A stretch of DNA of 64,000 bases from Micromonospora sp. NBRC 110009 (GCF_030518795.1 NZ_CP130427.1:310001-374000); one strand, 5' to 3'. Positions 1-8,925 are shown, numbered from the stretch's first letter. The notes: a model not told the origin generated them from the letters alone. Numbers and translations: made by a program.

Positions 1-2076
1 CTGACCTATGCCGGGTGGGGCACGAAGATCATCCGGAGTCTGGCAACGGGCGTCTGGCTGCCGTTGTGCGCCAGTGCGGCGCTACTCCTGTGCGGCGCCC
101 TGCTGCCGCGTCACTTGCCTGCGGGGGTGAACGGTGGCGCCGTCCGGCTGGCCTTCTACTTCGCCGCCGCGGTGGTCGACTTCATCGGCGTCCGGGCGAT
201 CGGGGCGGGCGCCCTGCGGATCGCGTCGGTGCCGCACTGGACCGAACGGCACCGGCTGATCGTGCTCATCGCGCTGGGCGAGACGATCATCTCGATCGGC
301 ACCAGCCGGGGCCTGAGCGGTGGCCCGCCGATCACCTGGGCGGTCATCCTCGGCTCGGCGCTGAGCCTCCTCGTCGTGGCGGTGCTGTGGTGGCGCTACT
401 TCGACATCGCCGGGCTCGCCGCCGAACAGGCGCTGGAGCAGGGACCGGCCGGCAGCAGATCGATGCTGGGCCGGGACGCGTACAGCCTGCTGCACGCACC
501 GATGATCGTCGGCCTGGTCCTGCTCGCACTCGGGCTCAGGCGCGCGTTGAGCGCGGTCGAGCCCGCGGCCGCGCCCCGGTGGGACCGGCTGAGCGTGCTG
601 GTCCTCTACGGCGGTGCTCTCCTCTACCTGCTCGGCCTCGTGGCCCTCGAGCGCCGCACCATCGGCCTGCTGGGCCGCAGCCCGCTGCTGGGAATCGCCC
701 TGGTCATCGCCCTGCTGCCCGTCGCGGTCGAGCTGCCGGCGGTGGCCGTGGTGGGACTCCTCGCCGCCGTGCTGGTCAGTATGGTGCTGGTTGACCTCAC
801 CGTGTTCCGCCGGCGCCACCGCGCGCTGCACGAGATGGTCGCGTCGGTCGCCGCGCGCACCGCCGGCAGCGGTGTCACACCGAAGGAACTCTTCCTCGAC
901 CTGGTGGTCGTCTACGCGTTCATCCAGGTCAGCGTTCTGATGGCCCGGCACCCCTCCGTGGTCGGAGTCACCCAGGGGCTGGCGGTGCTCAGCCTGCTGT
1001 GGGCGGCCTGGTGTCTGTCCGCGCAGCTCGGCAACGCGCTGCGCAGCGAGTCCATCGTCGCCCGGCTGACCGTCCTGCTGATCGTGGCGCTGACCCTGAC
1101 GATCGGCATCGCCATCCCGCAGGCCTTTGAGCGGGTGCCGGGCGGTCTGCCCGGGCCCCTGATCGTGGTGCTCTGCTATCTCGTCCTCCGGGTGCTGCAC
1201 CTGGCCGCGTTCCGCCGGGTCGCTGCCGCAGCGCCGCCCGCGCCACTGTGGCGGGTCAGCGTCTCGACCCTGGTGTCGCTGCTGCTCCTGCTGCTCGCTG
1301 CCCTGGCTGCCTCGCGACCACACGGCCCGGGGGCGGGCCGGGTCGAGGTTGCCCTCTGGGTCGCGGCGATCGTCATCGACTTCTCCGGCGGCTACCTCAT
1401 GGGGCCACGGTTCTGGCTGACAGGTTCCGCGAAGCACTGGACGGACCGGTACGAGCTGATCATCCTCATCGCCTTGGGCGAAGCGATCCTGTCGACCGGC
1501 GTGGCGCTGTTCGGGCGCCCCATCTCCTGGTCGGTCATCCTCGCCATCGCGGTCAGCATGATCCTCTTGTCCAGCCTCTGGTGGGCGTACTTCGACACCG
1601 ATGCCCTCGTCGGGCACCGGGCCGTGCAGGCGGCGACCGGCAGACCGCGTGGAGCGTTGGCCCGCGACGCCTACACCTACCTGCACCTGCCCATGATCGC
1701 CGGCCTGATGCTGCTCGCCTTCGGCCTGCACGAACTCCTCGGCCTGATCAGTGACCCGGCAGGTCCGCACGCACCGCTCGGGCACCCGGCCGTCTTCACC
1801 GGAGTCATCCTCTATCTCGTCGCGACCCAGGCATTCTGGTGGCGGGTTCGGCATCAGATCCGCTGGGTCCGGACGCTGGGGATCCTGCTCATCGCGGTCC
1901 TCGCGCCGACCACCCTGCGCCTACCCCCGCTCTGGGTGCTGATCGTGCTCGCCGCGGCCACCGCCGCCGTCCTGGTGATCGACTCCCGGCGCGCCGTCGA
2001 CCTGCGTCGACGGCTGCGCGAACCGTCACCGTCGGCCATCCTGGCCGATGCGCGTCCGGCCGAACCCCTCCGGTGA
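1..2076 (+). CDS. ltrA: LtrA-family membrane protein, tandem duplicated, 5' partial
   Basis: The frame is open from the first base, so the N-terminus lies upstream of the window; 691 codons are visible. LtrA (low temperature requirement A) proteins are polytopic membrane proteins whose biochemical role is unclear. Their hallmark is an acidic-aromatic N-terminal segment like ELFFDLVFV and a later H-W-T-[ED]-R...IALGE segment. Here the IALGE segment occurs twice, at bases about 234-285 and 1435-1482, and a fresh family start (ELFLDLVVVYAF) sits at about 886-920. The protein is therefore two LtrA units fused head to tail, with many hydrophobic helices throughout. Ordinary family members are about 350-420 residues. 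The next gene converges on it from the other strand, 7 bp away. Confidence 0.85.
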   Translation: MTYAGWGTKIIRSLATGVWLPLCASAALLLCGALLPRHLPAGVNGGAVRLAFYFAAAVVDFIGVRAIGAGALRIASVPHWTERHRLIVLIALGETIISIGTSRGLSGGPPITWAVILGSALSLLVVAVLWWRYFDIAGLAAEQALEQGPAGSRSMLGRDAYSLLHAPMIVGLVLLALGLRRALSAVEPAAAPRWDRLSVLVLYGGALLYLLGLVALERRTIGLLGRSPLLGIALVIALLPVAVELPAVAVVGLLAAVLVSMVLVDLTVFRRRHRALHEMVASVAARTAGSGVTPKELFLDLVVVYAFIQVSVLMARHPSVVGVTQGLAVLSLLWAAWCLSAQLGNALRSESIVARLTVLLIVALTLTIGIAIPQAFERVPGGLPGPLIVVLCYLVLRVLHLAAFRRVAAAAPPAPLWRVSVSTLVSLLLLLLAALAASRPHGPGAGRVEVALWVAAIVIDFSGGYLMGPRFWLTGSAKHWTDRYELIILIALGEAILSTGVALFGRPISWSVILAIAVSMILLSSLWWAYFDTDALVGHRAVQAATGRPRGALARDAYTYLHLPMIAGLMLLAFGLHELLGLISDPAGPHAPLGHPAVFTGVILYLVATQAFWWRVRHQIRWVRTLGILLIAVLAPTTLRLPPLWVLIVLAAATAAVLVIDSRRAVDLRRRLREPSPSAILADARPAEPLR

Positions 2077-2083
2077 CCCGCCC

Positions 2084-2767
2084 TCACCGGCTGGCCAGAA
2101 CGCCGGCGGGCGCGCCGGCAGGTTCGGTGGTCCGGGCACGGTTGGTCGGCCGCCTGCGCAGCGCCCACTCGGCGACAGCCAGATTGATCACCCAGGCGGC
2201 GACCATCAGCAGCACCCGGGTGAGCCCCTTCGGCTGGCCGGCGAGCAGCATCCAGGGCAGGTGGGTCAGGACCTGGGTGCCCGCGCCGAGCCCGATCGCG
2301 TACCCGCGGGTCATCCAGGCGCGGTGGCGCACGATGTCGCGACGCCGGATCGCGGCAAGGCCGAGGACGATACAGCAGGCCATGGCCGAGCCGAAGCCGA
2401 GCCGAATCGGGGTCAGCAACACATCGTCGATGGGCGGGCGAGGGTAGAACAGCGTCATCCACAGCCCCGACAGTGCGGCGGCGAGCCCGCAGGGGACAAG
2501 CAGCCGTCCGGCGAGGCGGTGCCACCCGGGACGCCGGCGGCGGAAGCCGGGGGCGAACTGGAGCGCGCCGAGGAGGCAGTAGAGGCTGGCGCCGACGATG
2601 TGCACGAGCACGGGCACGGGCGAGGCGAAGAACCGGGCGTTGTCCGAAGTGACCGTCGCACCACCGGTGAGCTGGGCGACCCGGGCGGCGCCGGCCACCA
2701 CGGGCACCAGGCTGAGGATGATCAGGCCGATGGGCACCAGCCACTGTCGCTTGGCCGAGGAGGTCAC
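2084..2767 (-). CDS. DUF2306 family integral membrane protein
   Basis: 227 residues with about six hydrophobic segments. The pattern of a small loop followed by HxxxGxxxxxxGxxQF-like residues, then a GWHRLAGR segment and an RHRAWMTRGYAIG segment, is that of the DUF2306 (YozB/DUF420-like) membrane family, whose function is unknown. The GTG start at 2767 is chosen because GGAGAAGGG lies about 6-8 bases upstream; longer upstream reading frame runs through the operator region and the neighbouring regulator, so it is not coding. The gene is divergent from a TetR regulator and separated from it by two palindromic operators, so it is the obvious regulatory target. Confidence 0.8.
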   Translation of the reverse strand: MTSSAKRQWLVPIGLIILSLVPVVAGAARVAQLTGGATVTSDNARFFASPVPVLVHIVGASLYCLLGALQFAPGFRRRRPGWHRLAGRLLVPCGLAAALSGLWMTLFYPRPPIDDVLLTPIRLGFGSAMACCIVLGLAAIRRRDIVRHRAWMTRGYAIGLGAGTQVLTHLPWMLLAGQPKGLTRVLLMVAAWVINLAVAEWALRRRPTNRARTTEPAGAPAGVLASR

Positions 2768-2791
2768 GGCGGTCCCTTCTCCAATGCACGA

Positions 2792-2840
2792 GGTGTACGG
2801 CGTACACCTGCCCACCACGGTAAGGTGTACGCCGTACACC
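2792..2840. promoter_or_regulatory. Twin 17-bp palindromic TetR operators
   Basis: GGTGTACGGCGTACACC at 2792-2808 and GGTGTACGCCGTACACC at 2824-2840 are the same near-perfect palindrome (7-bp arms, 3-bp centre) read on opposite strands. Centres are 32 bp apart, about three helical turns. They fill the gap between the DUF2306 gene and the divergent TetR gene, as expected for an autoregulated divergent promoter. Binding by this TetR is inferred from position. Confidence 0.85.
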
Positions 2841-2887
2841 GTCAAGGGGCGGTACGGTGGGCACCGCTGGAAGGGACGGCGACGGAG

Positions 2888-3586
2888 ATGGCCCAGCAGG
2901 TGGACGGCGCACGCCGGGCACCCCTCAACCGGGACCGCGTGCTGCGCGCCGCCGTTGCGCTCGCCGACGACGGCGGCATCGACGCGGTGAGCATGCGCAG
3001 CCTGGCCCAGGAGCTGGGCGTCGTGCCGATGGCGCTCTACAAGCACGTAGCCAACAAGGACGAGCTCCTCGACGGCATGGTCGACGTCATCGTCGGTGAG
3101 ATCGAGCCGCCGGTCGGCGGCGGCGACTGGAAGACGGCGATCCGCGAGCGCGTCCTCTCCGCGCGGCGCGCCCTGTTGCGCCATCCCTGGGCGTCGCGCG
3201 TCATCGAGTCCCGCCCCCACCCGACCCCGGTCGTGCTGGATCACCTGAACTCGGTCATCGGCATGTTCCGGGCCGGAGGCTTCTCCGCCGATCTCACCCA
3301 CCACGTGATGCACGCCCTGGGCAGCCGCATCTGGGGATTCACCCAGGAGGTGTTTCCGGCCGCACCGCCACCGCCTGATCCGGAGCTGCAAGCGGCCATG
3401 ATGCGCGAGATGGCCGCCAGATACCCCTACATCATCGAGATTGCCACGGCCGCCGCGCATGAAAGCGGGTCGGTCGTCGGCGGCGGCTGTGACGACCAGT
3501 TCGAGTTCGAGTTCGCGCTCGACCTGCTGCTCGACGGGTTCGAGAGACTCCACCGACAGGGGTGGACCTCCCGCAGCCGGGCCTGA
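2888..3586 (+). CDS. TetR/AcrR transcriptional regulator (TetR_C_1 type)
   Basis: 232 residues. The N-terminal helix-turn-helix (about residues 15-62) contains AVSMRSLAQELGVVPMALYKHV, matching the classical TetR class with an ALYKHV recognition helix; the remaining all-alpha domain, with paired histidines in the DLTHHVMHALGSR stretch, resembles the TetR_C_1 ligand domain. The ATG at 2888 is chosen as the first start downstream of the operators, with GGAG just before it and AGGGA at about 13 bases. The gene probably represses itself and the divergent DUF2306 gene. The ligand is not predictable. Confidence 0.88.
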   Translation: MAQQVDGARRAPLNRDRVLRAAVALADDGGIDAVSMRSLAQELGVVPMALYKHVANKDELLDGMVDVIVGEIEPPVGGGDWKTAIRERVLSARRALLRHPWASRVIESRPHPTPVVLDHLNSVIGMFRAGGFSADLTHHVMHALGSRIWGFTQEVFPAAPPPPDPELQAAMMREMAARYPYIIEIATAAAHESGSVVGGGCDDQFEFEFALDLLLDGFERLHRQGWTSRSRA

Positions 3587-3667
3587 CCCGACGCCACTGC
3601 TGCTCACCCAACCCGCGGCCGGGTGCTGAGCCGCCGCGGTGTCGTACTCCCGTGCCAGCATGGCCGC

Positions 3668-4114
3668 ATGGCGACCTCGAAGCGGCCGGTGACCATCCCG
3701 ACCGACGCCAGCGTCGACGACTTCCTGGCCGCGGTCCCCGACGAACGCCGCCGGGCCGACGCCGAGCGCCTCTGCGCGATGCTGCGCGACAGCACCGGCG
3801 AGCCCCCGGTGATGTGGGGCCCCAGCATCGTCGGCTTCGGCAGCTACCGCTACACCTATCAGAGCGGGCGCACGGGCGACTGGCCGCTGGTGGGCTTCTC
3901 CCCGCGCAAGCAGCAGCTCGTCATCTACCTGGTGGGTGGGTTCGAGGAGCGGTACGCCTCGGTGCTCGCCCGGCTCGGCCCGCACAAGACCGGCAAGGGC
4001 TGCCTCTATCTGAAGCGGCTCGACGACGTCGACGAAAGCTCGCTCCGCGAACTCGTCGACCGCACCGTGCGGGTGCACACGGGCGTCGACCGGGCCGGCG
4101 AACGCGGACGCTAG
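3668..4114 (+). CDS. DUF1801 domain-containing protein
   Basis: 148 residues, the usual size of this family. The stretch PPVMWGPSIVGFGSYRYTY followed by DWPLVGFSPRKQQLVIYL and a C-terminal KTGKGCLYLKRLDDVD segment is the typical DUF1801 (YdhG-like) pattern. Function is unknown; members are small soluble proteins of an alpha/beta fold. The ATG at 3668 gives the full conserved N-terminus (KRPVTIPTDASVDDFL). No operon partner; the following gene is convergent. Confidence 0.85.
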   Translation: MATSKRPVTIPTDASVDDFLAAVPDERRRADAERLCAMLRDSTGEPPVMWGPSIVGFGSYRYTYQSGRTGDWPLVGFSPRKQQLVIYLVGGFEERYASVLARLGPHKTGKGCLYLKRLDDVDESSLRELVDRTVRVHTGVDRAGERGR

Positions 4115-4141
4115 GCGGGACCCCGGGGCCCGGGGCCCGCC
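4114..4141. terminator. GC-rich hairpin between convergent genes
   Basis: Arms GGCGGG (4114-4119) and CCCGCC (4136-4141) enclose a self-complementary CCCCGGGG/CCCGGGG core. No T-run. It lies between the convergent DUF1801 and FAD monooxygenase genes, so it could serve both strands. Confidence 0.45.
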
Positions 4142-4152
4142 GACGGCCCGGC

Positions 4153-5538
4153 TCAGCGGGCGGCCAGCTCCTCGACCCGCGCCGGCTCCCGGTGGGTCAC
4201 CTGAGGTGTGGTGCGTCGTCGACCCGACCAGAGCACCCGGGCGACGATCCCCGGCGCGAAGAGCCCCGGCGGCGGCGTCATCAGGTTGGCGACGCTCAGG
4301 AAGCGCCGCCCGACGACCGGGTGCCGCGCGGCTGCGGCGTGCAGGCGGCTGACGTACCCGTTGAGGAAGCGGGTCCGGCGGCTACGCGGCCCGACGACCG
4401 CCGGGTAGCGCAGGTCGGCGCCGACGGCCATGTCCCACGGCACGTCCACCACCTTCGCCGCCGCGGCGAAGAAGCGGCGGGGCAGCTCCCGCCGGCTCAG
4501 CCGGAGGCAGTCGCGCAGCACCATCGCCTCGGCCGCGGCCACCGTCATGCCCTGCCCGTACGCCGGATTGAAACTGCAGATCGCGTCCGCGACCGCGATG
4601 AAGCCCTCGGGCAGGCGGGCGAGGCGCTCGTAGCGACGGCGCACGCTGGTGGGCAGCCGCATCCGCTTCGGCGGGCCGAGCGGCTCCGCCCGGCTCAGCA
4701 GCGCGCGCAACTCCGGGGTGGGCAGCCGTCCGGCAAAGGCGAGGTAACCCTCGGGGTCGGTCGGCGGGGCCTGGTCCGGGCCCACGCCGAGCAGCGTGAC
4801 CATCCACCGGTCGCCCTCCGCGGAGATGGCCACCCCGCCGTACGGGGCGGCCGGCGACGGGCTGCTGACCAGGGCGGCGAAGTCACTGTCCCCCGGGGTG
4901 CGGCGGTAGTCGCGGGAGACGTACACCGTGTGGGGGTCGACCCGGTCCTCGACGGGCGGCTGGTAGCCGAGCTCGGCGAGCCAGGTGGGGCCGCGGTTGC
5001 CGCGGCCGGTCGCGTCCACCACCAGGTCGGCGGCATGGCGCTCCTCCTGGCCACCCCGGGGCAGGATCCGCGCGCCGGTGACCGTGTCGCCGTCGGCGTC
5101 GCAGAGCAGCCCCAACGCCTCGCACCGCTCGCGGACCTCCACGTTGGGCAGTGCGCGGACCCGGCCCCGGACGTACGACTCCAGGGCGCGCCGGCTGACG
5201 CAGAGCCCTTCCAGGCCGGAGGCGACCCGGGGAATCGGATGGCCGTCGTTGACCCACCGGCAGTCCCGCTGGACGTCGACGGGGAGGGCCCCCTGGGCGG
5301 TCAGGTCGGCGGTCAGGCCGGGGAAGAGCTCCTCCAGGATCTGCAGCCCCCGGGCCAGCAGGCCGTGCGCGTGCTCGCTCTGCGGCACACCCTTGCGGTC
5401 AGCGACCTCCGCCGGCAGCTCGTCCCGGTCGAAGACGGTCACCTTCGCGTACGACTCGCTCAGCACCCGTGCGGCGAGCAGGCCGCCGATGCTGCCGCCG
5501 AGGACGATCGCCGAGCCGGTCTCATTGGTGGTGGACAC
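4153..5538 (-). CDS. FAD-dependent monooxygenase-like oxidoreductase
   Basis: 461 residues. The N-terminal Rossmann segment SAIVLGGSIGGLLAARVLSE followed by VTVFDRDELP binds the FAD adenosine; DATGRGNRGPTWLAELGY in the middle and ADAICSFNPAYGQGM near residue 320 match the second FAD-contact motif of group A flavin monooxygenases (UbiH/PHBH superfamily). The GTG at 5538 is chosen over the TTG 11 codons earlier because GGAG precedes it by 7 bases. It stands alone with a 280-bp upstream gap; no biosynthetic neighbours point to a substrate. A geranylgeranyl-reductase-like or tailoring role is possible. Confidence 0.78.
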   Translation of the reverse strand: MSTTNETGSAIVLGGSIGGLLAARVLSESYAKVTVFDRDELPAEVADRKGVPQSEHAHGLLARGLQILEELFPGLTADLTAQGALPVDVQRDCRWVNDGHPIPRVASGLEGLCVSRRALESYVRGRVRALPNVEVRERCEALGLLCDADGDTVTGARILPRGGQEERHAADLVVDATGRGNRGPTWLAELGYQPPVEDRVDPHTVYVSRDYRRTPGDSDFAALVSSPSPAAPYGGVAISAEGDRWMVTLLGVGPDQAPPTDPEGYLAFAGRLPTPELRALLSRAEPLGPPKRMRLPTSVRRRYERLARLPEGFIAVADAICSFNPAYGQGMTVAAAEAMVLRDCLRLSRRELPRRFFAAAAKVVDVPWDMAVGADLRYPAVVGPRSRRTRFLNGYVSRLHAAAARHPVVGRRFLSVANLMTPPPGLFAPGIVARVLWSGRRRTTPQVTHREPARVEELAAR

Positions 5539-5816
5539 GGTTGACTCCGTTTCAAGCAAAAGGGATGCCAACAGTTAGCGGCACGGGGTCGCCACGGGAA
5601 AAGCGAAATGGCGGACGGCTAATTGACAGTGCGCGGCGCCGCCCTTTCCGAAACGCCGACCGTTCCGCGTTCGGCACGAGAAGCGCCTGGTCAGGAGCAT
5701 CCGAGGTTTTCCTGACCCGCACAGTGGCCGATATCTCAGTCGACTACCGGTCACTGTTCCCAGGCTGCCGGCTCGGCGCGGCACTCCAGCAAAGCCGGAG
5801 GCGGAGCGGCGCGGGA

Positions 5817-6908
5817 TCAGCGCCGCGTGCGGCGGGACCTGACCGTCCGGACCAGCCCCACGCCGAGCAGACCCGCCCCCAGCACCCCCAGCCCGCCGAG
5901 CAGGCGCGGCAGGTCGCTCCGAGGCGGAACGGCGGGCACCGGCGACCGGGAGACGGGAGCGGTCGGCGCACCCGTGGCCCTCGCGGGACCGGGCACCGGG
6001 TAGCGCAGGATGGTCGGTCGGGTTCCGGGCGGCTGGTCCGCGGATTCGGAGACCGTGAGCAGGAAGCGGCCGTCCGGGGTGTAGGCGATGGACTCACCCT
6101 GGGGTTCGTCGGGCAGCGGAACGACCCGGGGTGTCCCGCTGGTGATCGCGCCGACGACGTCGTCGTCGGGGACGTCGAACTGAAAGGCGTCGGCGTAGGT
6201 GCGCAGCACCACCCGCCGCCCGTCCGGCGCGGTGGCCGCCCCGGTGACGACGGCGCGGCCGAGGAAGCCGGACGGGTTGCTCGTGTCCGTGCCGGGCAGG
6301 CGCACCTGCCCCCGCCGCGCCATCGGCACCGTCGCGCCCGGCACCAGGTCCCGGGTCGGGGCGTAGATGCCGGCGGCGCCGCCCTGCTTCGTAATGATCA
6401 GCGGTCGCCCGTCACCGGTCAGTAGCAGCGCCTCGGCGTCGTGCGGCCCGTCCGGGTAGGTCAGCCGGTGCAGCACCGGCCGATCACCGCCCGGCGGAAG
6501 CTTCCACACGGCCACGGTCTGCCGAGACTGGTCGTTGTCGCCGATGTCGGCGACCCAGATCGTGCCGTCGGCCCCGACGGCGAGGTCCTCGGTGTCGCGC
6601 GGCCGGGACGGATACCGCACCGCACGGGTCACGCGGCAGTCAGCGGTGAGGAAGAAGATCCGCCGCCGGGCCTCCTCGTCGGCGCTGTCGTTGACTACCA
6701 CGAGTCCGTTCGCCGTGGCGACCATTCCGGAGATCTCGGTGAGCCGGCTGTCCCGCACCCGGCACACCGGCACGCCGCCGGCCGGCGACGAGTGCGGTGC
6801 CGGTGCGGCCACCGCCGCACCGGCAGGTGCCAGCGCGAGCACCAGGCCGCCACCCGATGCCGCCGCCCGCCGCCACCACGCTGGCCGACGCCGCTCCCCC
6901 ACCGCCAC
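5817..6908 (-). CDS. Secreted, C-terminally anchored repeat protein
   Basis: 363 residues from a GTG at 6908. A basic start (GERRRPAWWRR) leads into a hydrophobic stretch and AVAAP, a signal peptide. The body contains repeated segments such as DTEDLAVGADGTIWVADIGDN, DAEALLLTGDGRPLII and GESIAYTPDGRFLLTVSES, spaced like blades of a beta-propeller (SMP-30/NHL-like). A proline-rich linker, a hydrophobic helix (LLGGLGVLGAGLLGVGLV) and a terminal RSRRTRR indicate a membrane anchor with an extracellular propeller. Ligand unknown. The start is uncertain; a second GTG lies two codons downstream. Confidence 0.68.
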   Translation of the reverse strand: MAVGERRRPAWWRRAAASGGGLVLALAPAGAAVAAPAPHSSPAGGVPVCRVRDSRLTEISGMVATANGLVVVNDSADEEARRRIFFLTADCRVTRAVRYPSRPRDTEDLAVGADGTIWVADIGDNDQSRQTVAVWKLPPGGDRPVLHRLTYPDGPHDAEALLLTGDGRPLIITKQGGAAGIYAPTRDLVPGATVPMARRGQVRLPGTDTSNPSGFLGRAVVTGAATAPDGRRVVLRTYADAFQFDVPDDDVVGAITSGTPRVVPLPDEPQGESIAYTPDGRFLLTVSESADQPPGTRPTILRYPVPGPARATGAPTAPVSRSPVPAVPPRSDLPRLLGGLGVLGAGLLGVGLVRTVRSRRTRR

Positions 6909-7158
6909 CTCGATCCGTGTCCCGCCGGGCCGCGCCCGCCGATCCGCCAGCGACCGCGACAGCCGGTGGCGCGGGCGCGGACAGTTGAGGTTACGACTGC
7001 GACGGCCGGTCCTGCTGACCCTCGCTACCGGGGAACACCGCGCCACACCAACACCAACAGGAGCACCAGATGAGCCGTACGCCGTAGCCGGACGCCCCGC
7101 CCCCGGCCCGACGTCGCCACACGGGGCATTTTCGCCGCCGTCCGGGGAATCAGCGGCC

Positions 7159-8208
7159 GTGCCCGACCTGACCGCCCTGCCGTGGCCCCTCGCGTGGAGC
7201 GTCGGCGTGTTCCTGCTGGCCGGGGCGGTCACCGTCGCGGGAAGCATTCGCCTCGCCGGCCTCGGGGACGCCCTCGCCGACCGCACGGGCTGGGGCGAGG
7301 CGTTGTTCGGCGTGGTGTTCTTCGGGGTCGTCACCGGCCTCTCCGGCATCATCATGACCATCGTCGCCGCGGCCAGCGACCAGCCCGAACTCGGCTACAG
7401 CAACGCGGTCGGCGGGATCGCCGCCCAGACCACCGCCGTCGCGGTCGCCGACGCCTTCTACCGCCGAGCCAACCTCGAGCACGCGGCCGCGTCGCTGTCG
7501 AACGTGCTGTCGGGGTGCCTGCTCGTCGCGCTGCTCGCGCTCGCCCTGCTCGCCAGCTACGTCCCCGAGACCAGCATCGCCGGAGTCGACCCCATGTCGG
7601 CGGTGCTCGTCGCGGTCTACGTGGGTGGGCTGGTGCTCATCCGTCGGGCCGGCGCCCAACCCATGTGGCAGGCCATCGCGACCGCGGAAACCCGACCCGA
7701 CGTCCCCCACAACGAGAGCGCCCTCAACCAGCACTCGCCCGTCTGGTTGTGGAGCCGCTTCGCAGTCGTCGGGCTGCTCGTCGCCGGGGGCGGGTGGCTC
7801 GTCGCCCTCGCCGCGGAGAGCACCGTCGAGGTCACCGGACTCACCGCCGGGTTCGTCGGCGGCGTGCTCATGGGCGTGGTCAACGCCCTGCCGGAGACCG
7901 TCACCGCGGCCGCCGCCGTACGGCGTGGGGCACCGACCCTCGCCATCGCCGCCGTGCTCGGCGGCAACATCCTCGACGTGCTCACCCTGGTCGCCGGTGA
8001 CCTGGCCTACCGGCACGGGTCGATCTACCACACGGCCGGCACCCAGGAACTGCTCACCACCACCACCAGCCTGTTCATGACCGCCGTCCTCCTCGGCGGG
8101 CTGCTCATCCGGCAAACCTGCGGGTGGGGCCGGCTCGGCTTCGAAGGCGTCCTGCTCCTGGCGAGCTACGCGGCCATGACCGTCATCCTCGCCGTCGGAC
8201 ACGGATAG
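7159..8208 (+). CDS. CaCA-superfamily cation exchanger-like membrane protein
   Basis: 349 residues with about ten hydrophobic helices in two halves. The second half holds a clear alpha-repeat, NALPETVTAAAAVRRG followed by LAIAAVLGGNILDVLTL, matching the SLPE...GN..GSNIFN pattern of sodium/calcium and cation/proton exchangers. The first half has only a degenerate version (GLSGIIMTIVAAASDQPELG then GGIAAQTTAVAVADAF), losing the first proline-glutamate pair. The GTG start at 7159 has GGGGAA about 9 bases upstream. The substrate cannot be assigned; the asymmetric repeats may mark an atypical member. Confidence 0.72.
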   Translation: MPDLTALPWPLAWSVGVFLLAGAVTVAGSIRLAGLGDALADRTGWGEALFGVVFFGVVTGLSGIIMTIVAAASDQPELGYSNAVGGIAAQTTAVAVADAFYRRANLEHAAASLSNVLSGCLLVALLALALLASYVPETSIAGVDPMSAVLVAVYVGGLVLIRRAGAQPMWQAIATAETRPDVPHNESALNQHSPVWLWSRFAVVGLLVAGGGWLVALAAESTVEVTGLTAGFVGGVLMGVVNALPETVTAAAAVRRGAPTLAIAAVLGGNILDVLTLVAGDLAYRHGSIYHTAGTQELLTTTTSLFMTAVLLGGLLIRQTCGWGRLGFEGVLLLASYAAMTVILAVGHG

Positions 8209-8344
8209 CGGGGCTCGGTTGGGCCGTCGGGCGACGAGGCAACCCGGCTGGGCATGGCCGGCAGCGGAGACCGCTCGTTCCCGAGCTCTACGATGCGAGA
8301 CAAGCCGACCGCCTGGCCCGCGCCCCGCCTCGCCGAGGAAACCG

Positions 8345-8860
8345 ATGACCACTCCCGCCAGCACCGCCGGCGTCACGATCGCCGCGATTCGTGAGCAGCA
8401 CGCCGATGCCGTGCTCGACATCTACCGGCTCGGCATCGCCACCGGCCACGCCACCTTCGAAACCGAGCCACCGGCCTGGGCGCAGTTCACCGCGACCCGG
8501 CTGCCTGGTCACCGTTGGGTGGCCGTCGACTCCGCCGGCCGCGTCCTCGGCTGGGTCGCCTGCTCAGCCGTGTCCGACCGGTGCGTCTACGCCGGGGTGG
8601 TGGAGCACTCCGTCTACGTCCACCCGGACGCCCGCGGCCGAGGCGTCGGCCGGCTCCTGCTCGATGCCCTGATCGCCTCCACCGAGCAGGCCGGGATCTG
8701 GACCATCCAGTCCGGCGTGTTCCCCGAGAACACGGCCAGCCTCGCCCTGCACACCGCCTGCGGCTTCCGCACCGTCGGCACCCGGGAACGCATCGGCCGC
8801 CACCACGGCACCTGGCGCGACGTCATCCTCATCGAACGCCGCAGCCCCGCCATCACCTGA
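8345..8860 (+). CDS. GNAT N-acetyltransferase, phosphinothricin-acetyltransferase-like
   Basis: 171 residues. The sequence IREQHADAVLDIYRLGI...TFETEPP at the N-terminus, SVYVHPDARGRGVGRLLLDAL (acetyl-CoA loop and helix) and HTACGFRTVGTRERIGRHHG toward the C-terminus follow the PAT/Bar/YncA subfamily of GNAT enzymes, which acetylate small amines such as phosphinothricin or methionine sulfoximine. ATG at 8345 follows GAGGAAA by about 5 bases. It may be co-transcribed with the exchanger 136 bp upstream; a strong hairpin follows it. Confidence 0.88.
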   Translation: MTTPASTAGVTIAAIREQHADAVLDIYRLGIATGHATFETEPPAWAQFTATRLPGHRWVAVDSAGRVLGWVACSAVSDRCVYAGVVEHSVYVHPDARGRGVGRLLLDALIASTEQAGIWTIQSGVFPENTASLALHTACGFRTVGTRERIGRHHGTWRDVILIERRSPAIT

Positions 8861-8873
8861 GCCGGCGCGCCAA

Positions 8874-8913
8874 GGCTCCCGATCGACGCTCGCGCTCGCC
8901 TCGATCGGGAGCC
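8874..8913. terminator. 13-bp-stem hairpin between convergent genes
   Basis: GGCTCCCGATCGA (8874-8886) pairs perfectly with TCGATCGGGAGCC (8901-8913) across a 14-base loop. It sits between the convergent acetyltransferase and SRPBCC genes and likely stops both transcripts. No U-tract, as is common in actinobacteria. Confidence 0.8.
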
Positions 8914-8925
8914 CTCGTGCCGAGG

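Noticed and set aside
82..1854. 590-codon reading frame on the minus strand over the first gene
   Set aside because: It is rich in Gly, Arg, Asp and His without family pattern and covers a clear LtrA gene; a GC-driven shadow.
3562..5544. 660-codon plus-strand frame over DUF1801 and the FAD monooxygenase
   Set aside because: Spans two genes in unrelated frames and has no domain signature.
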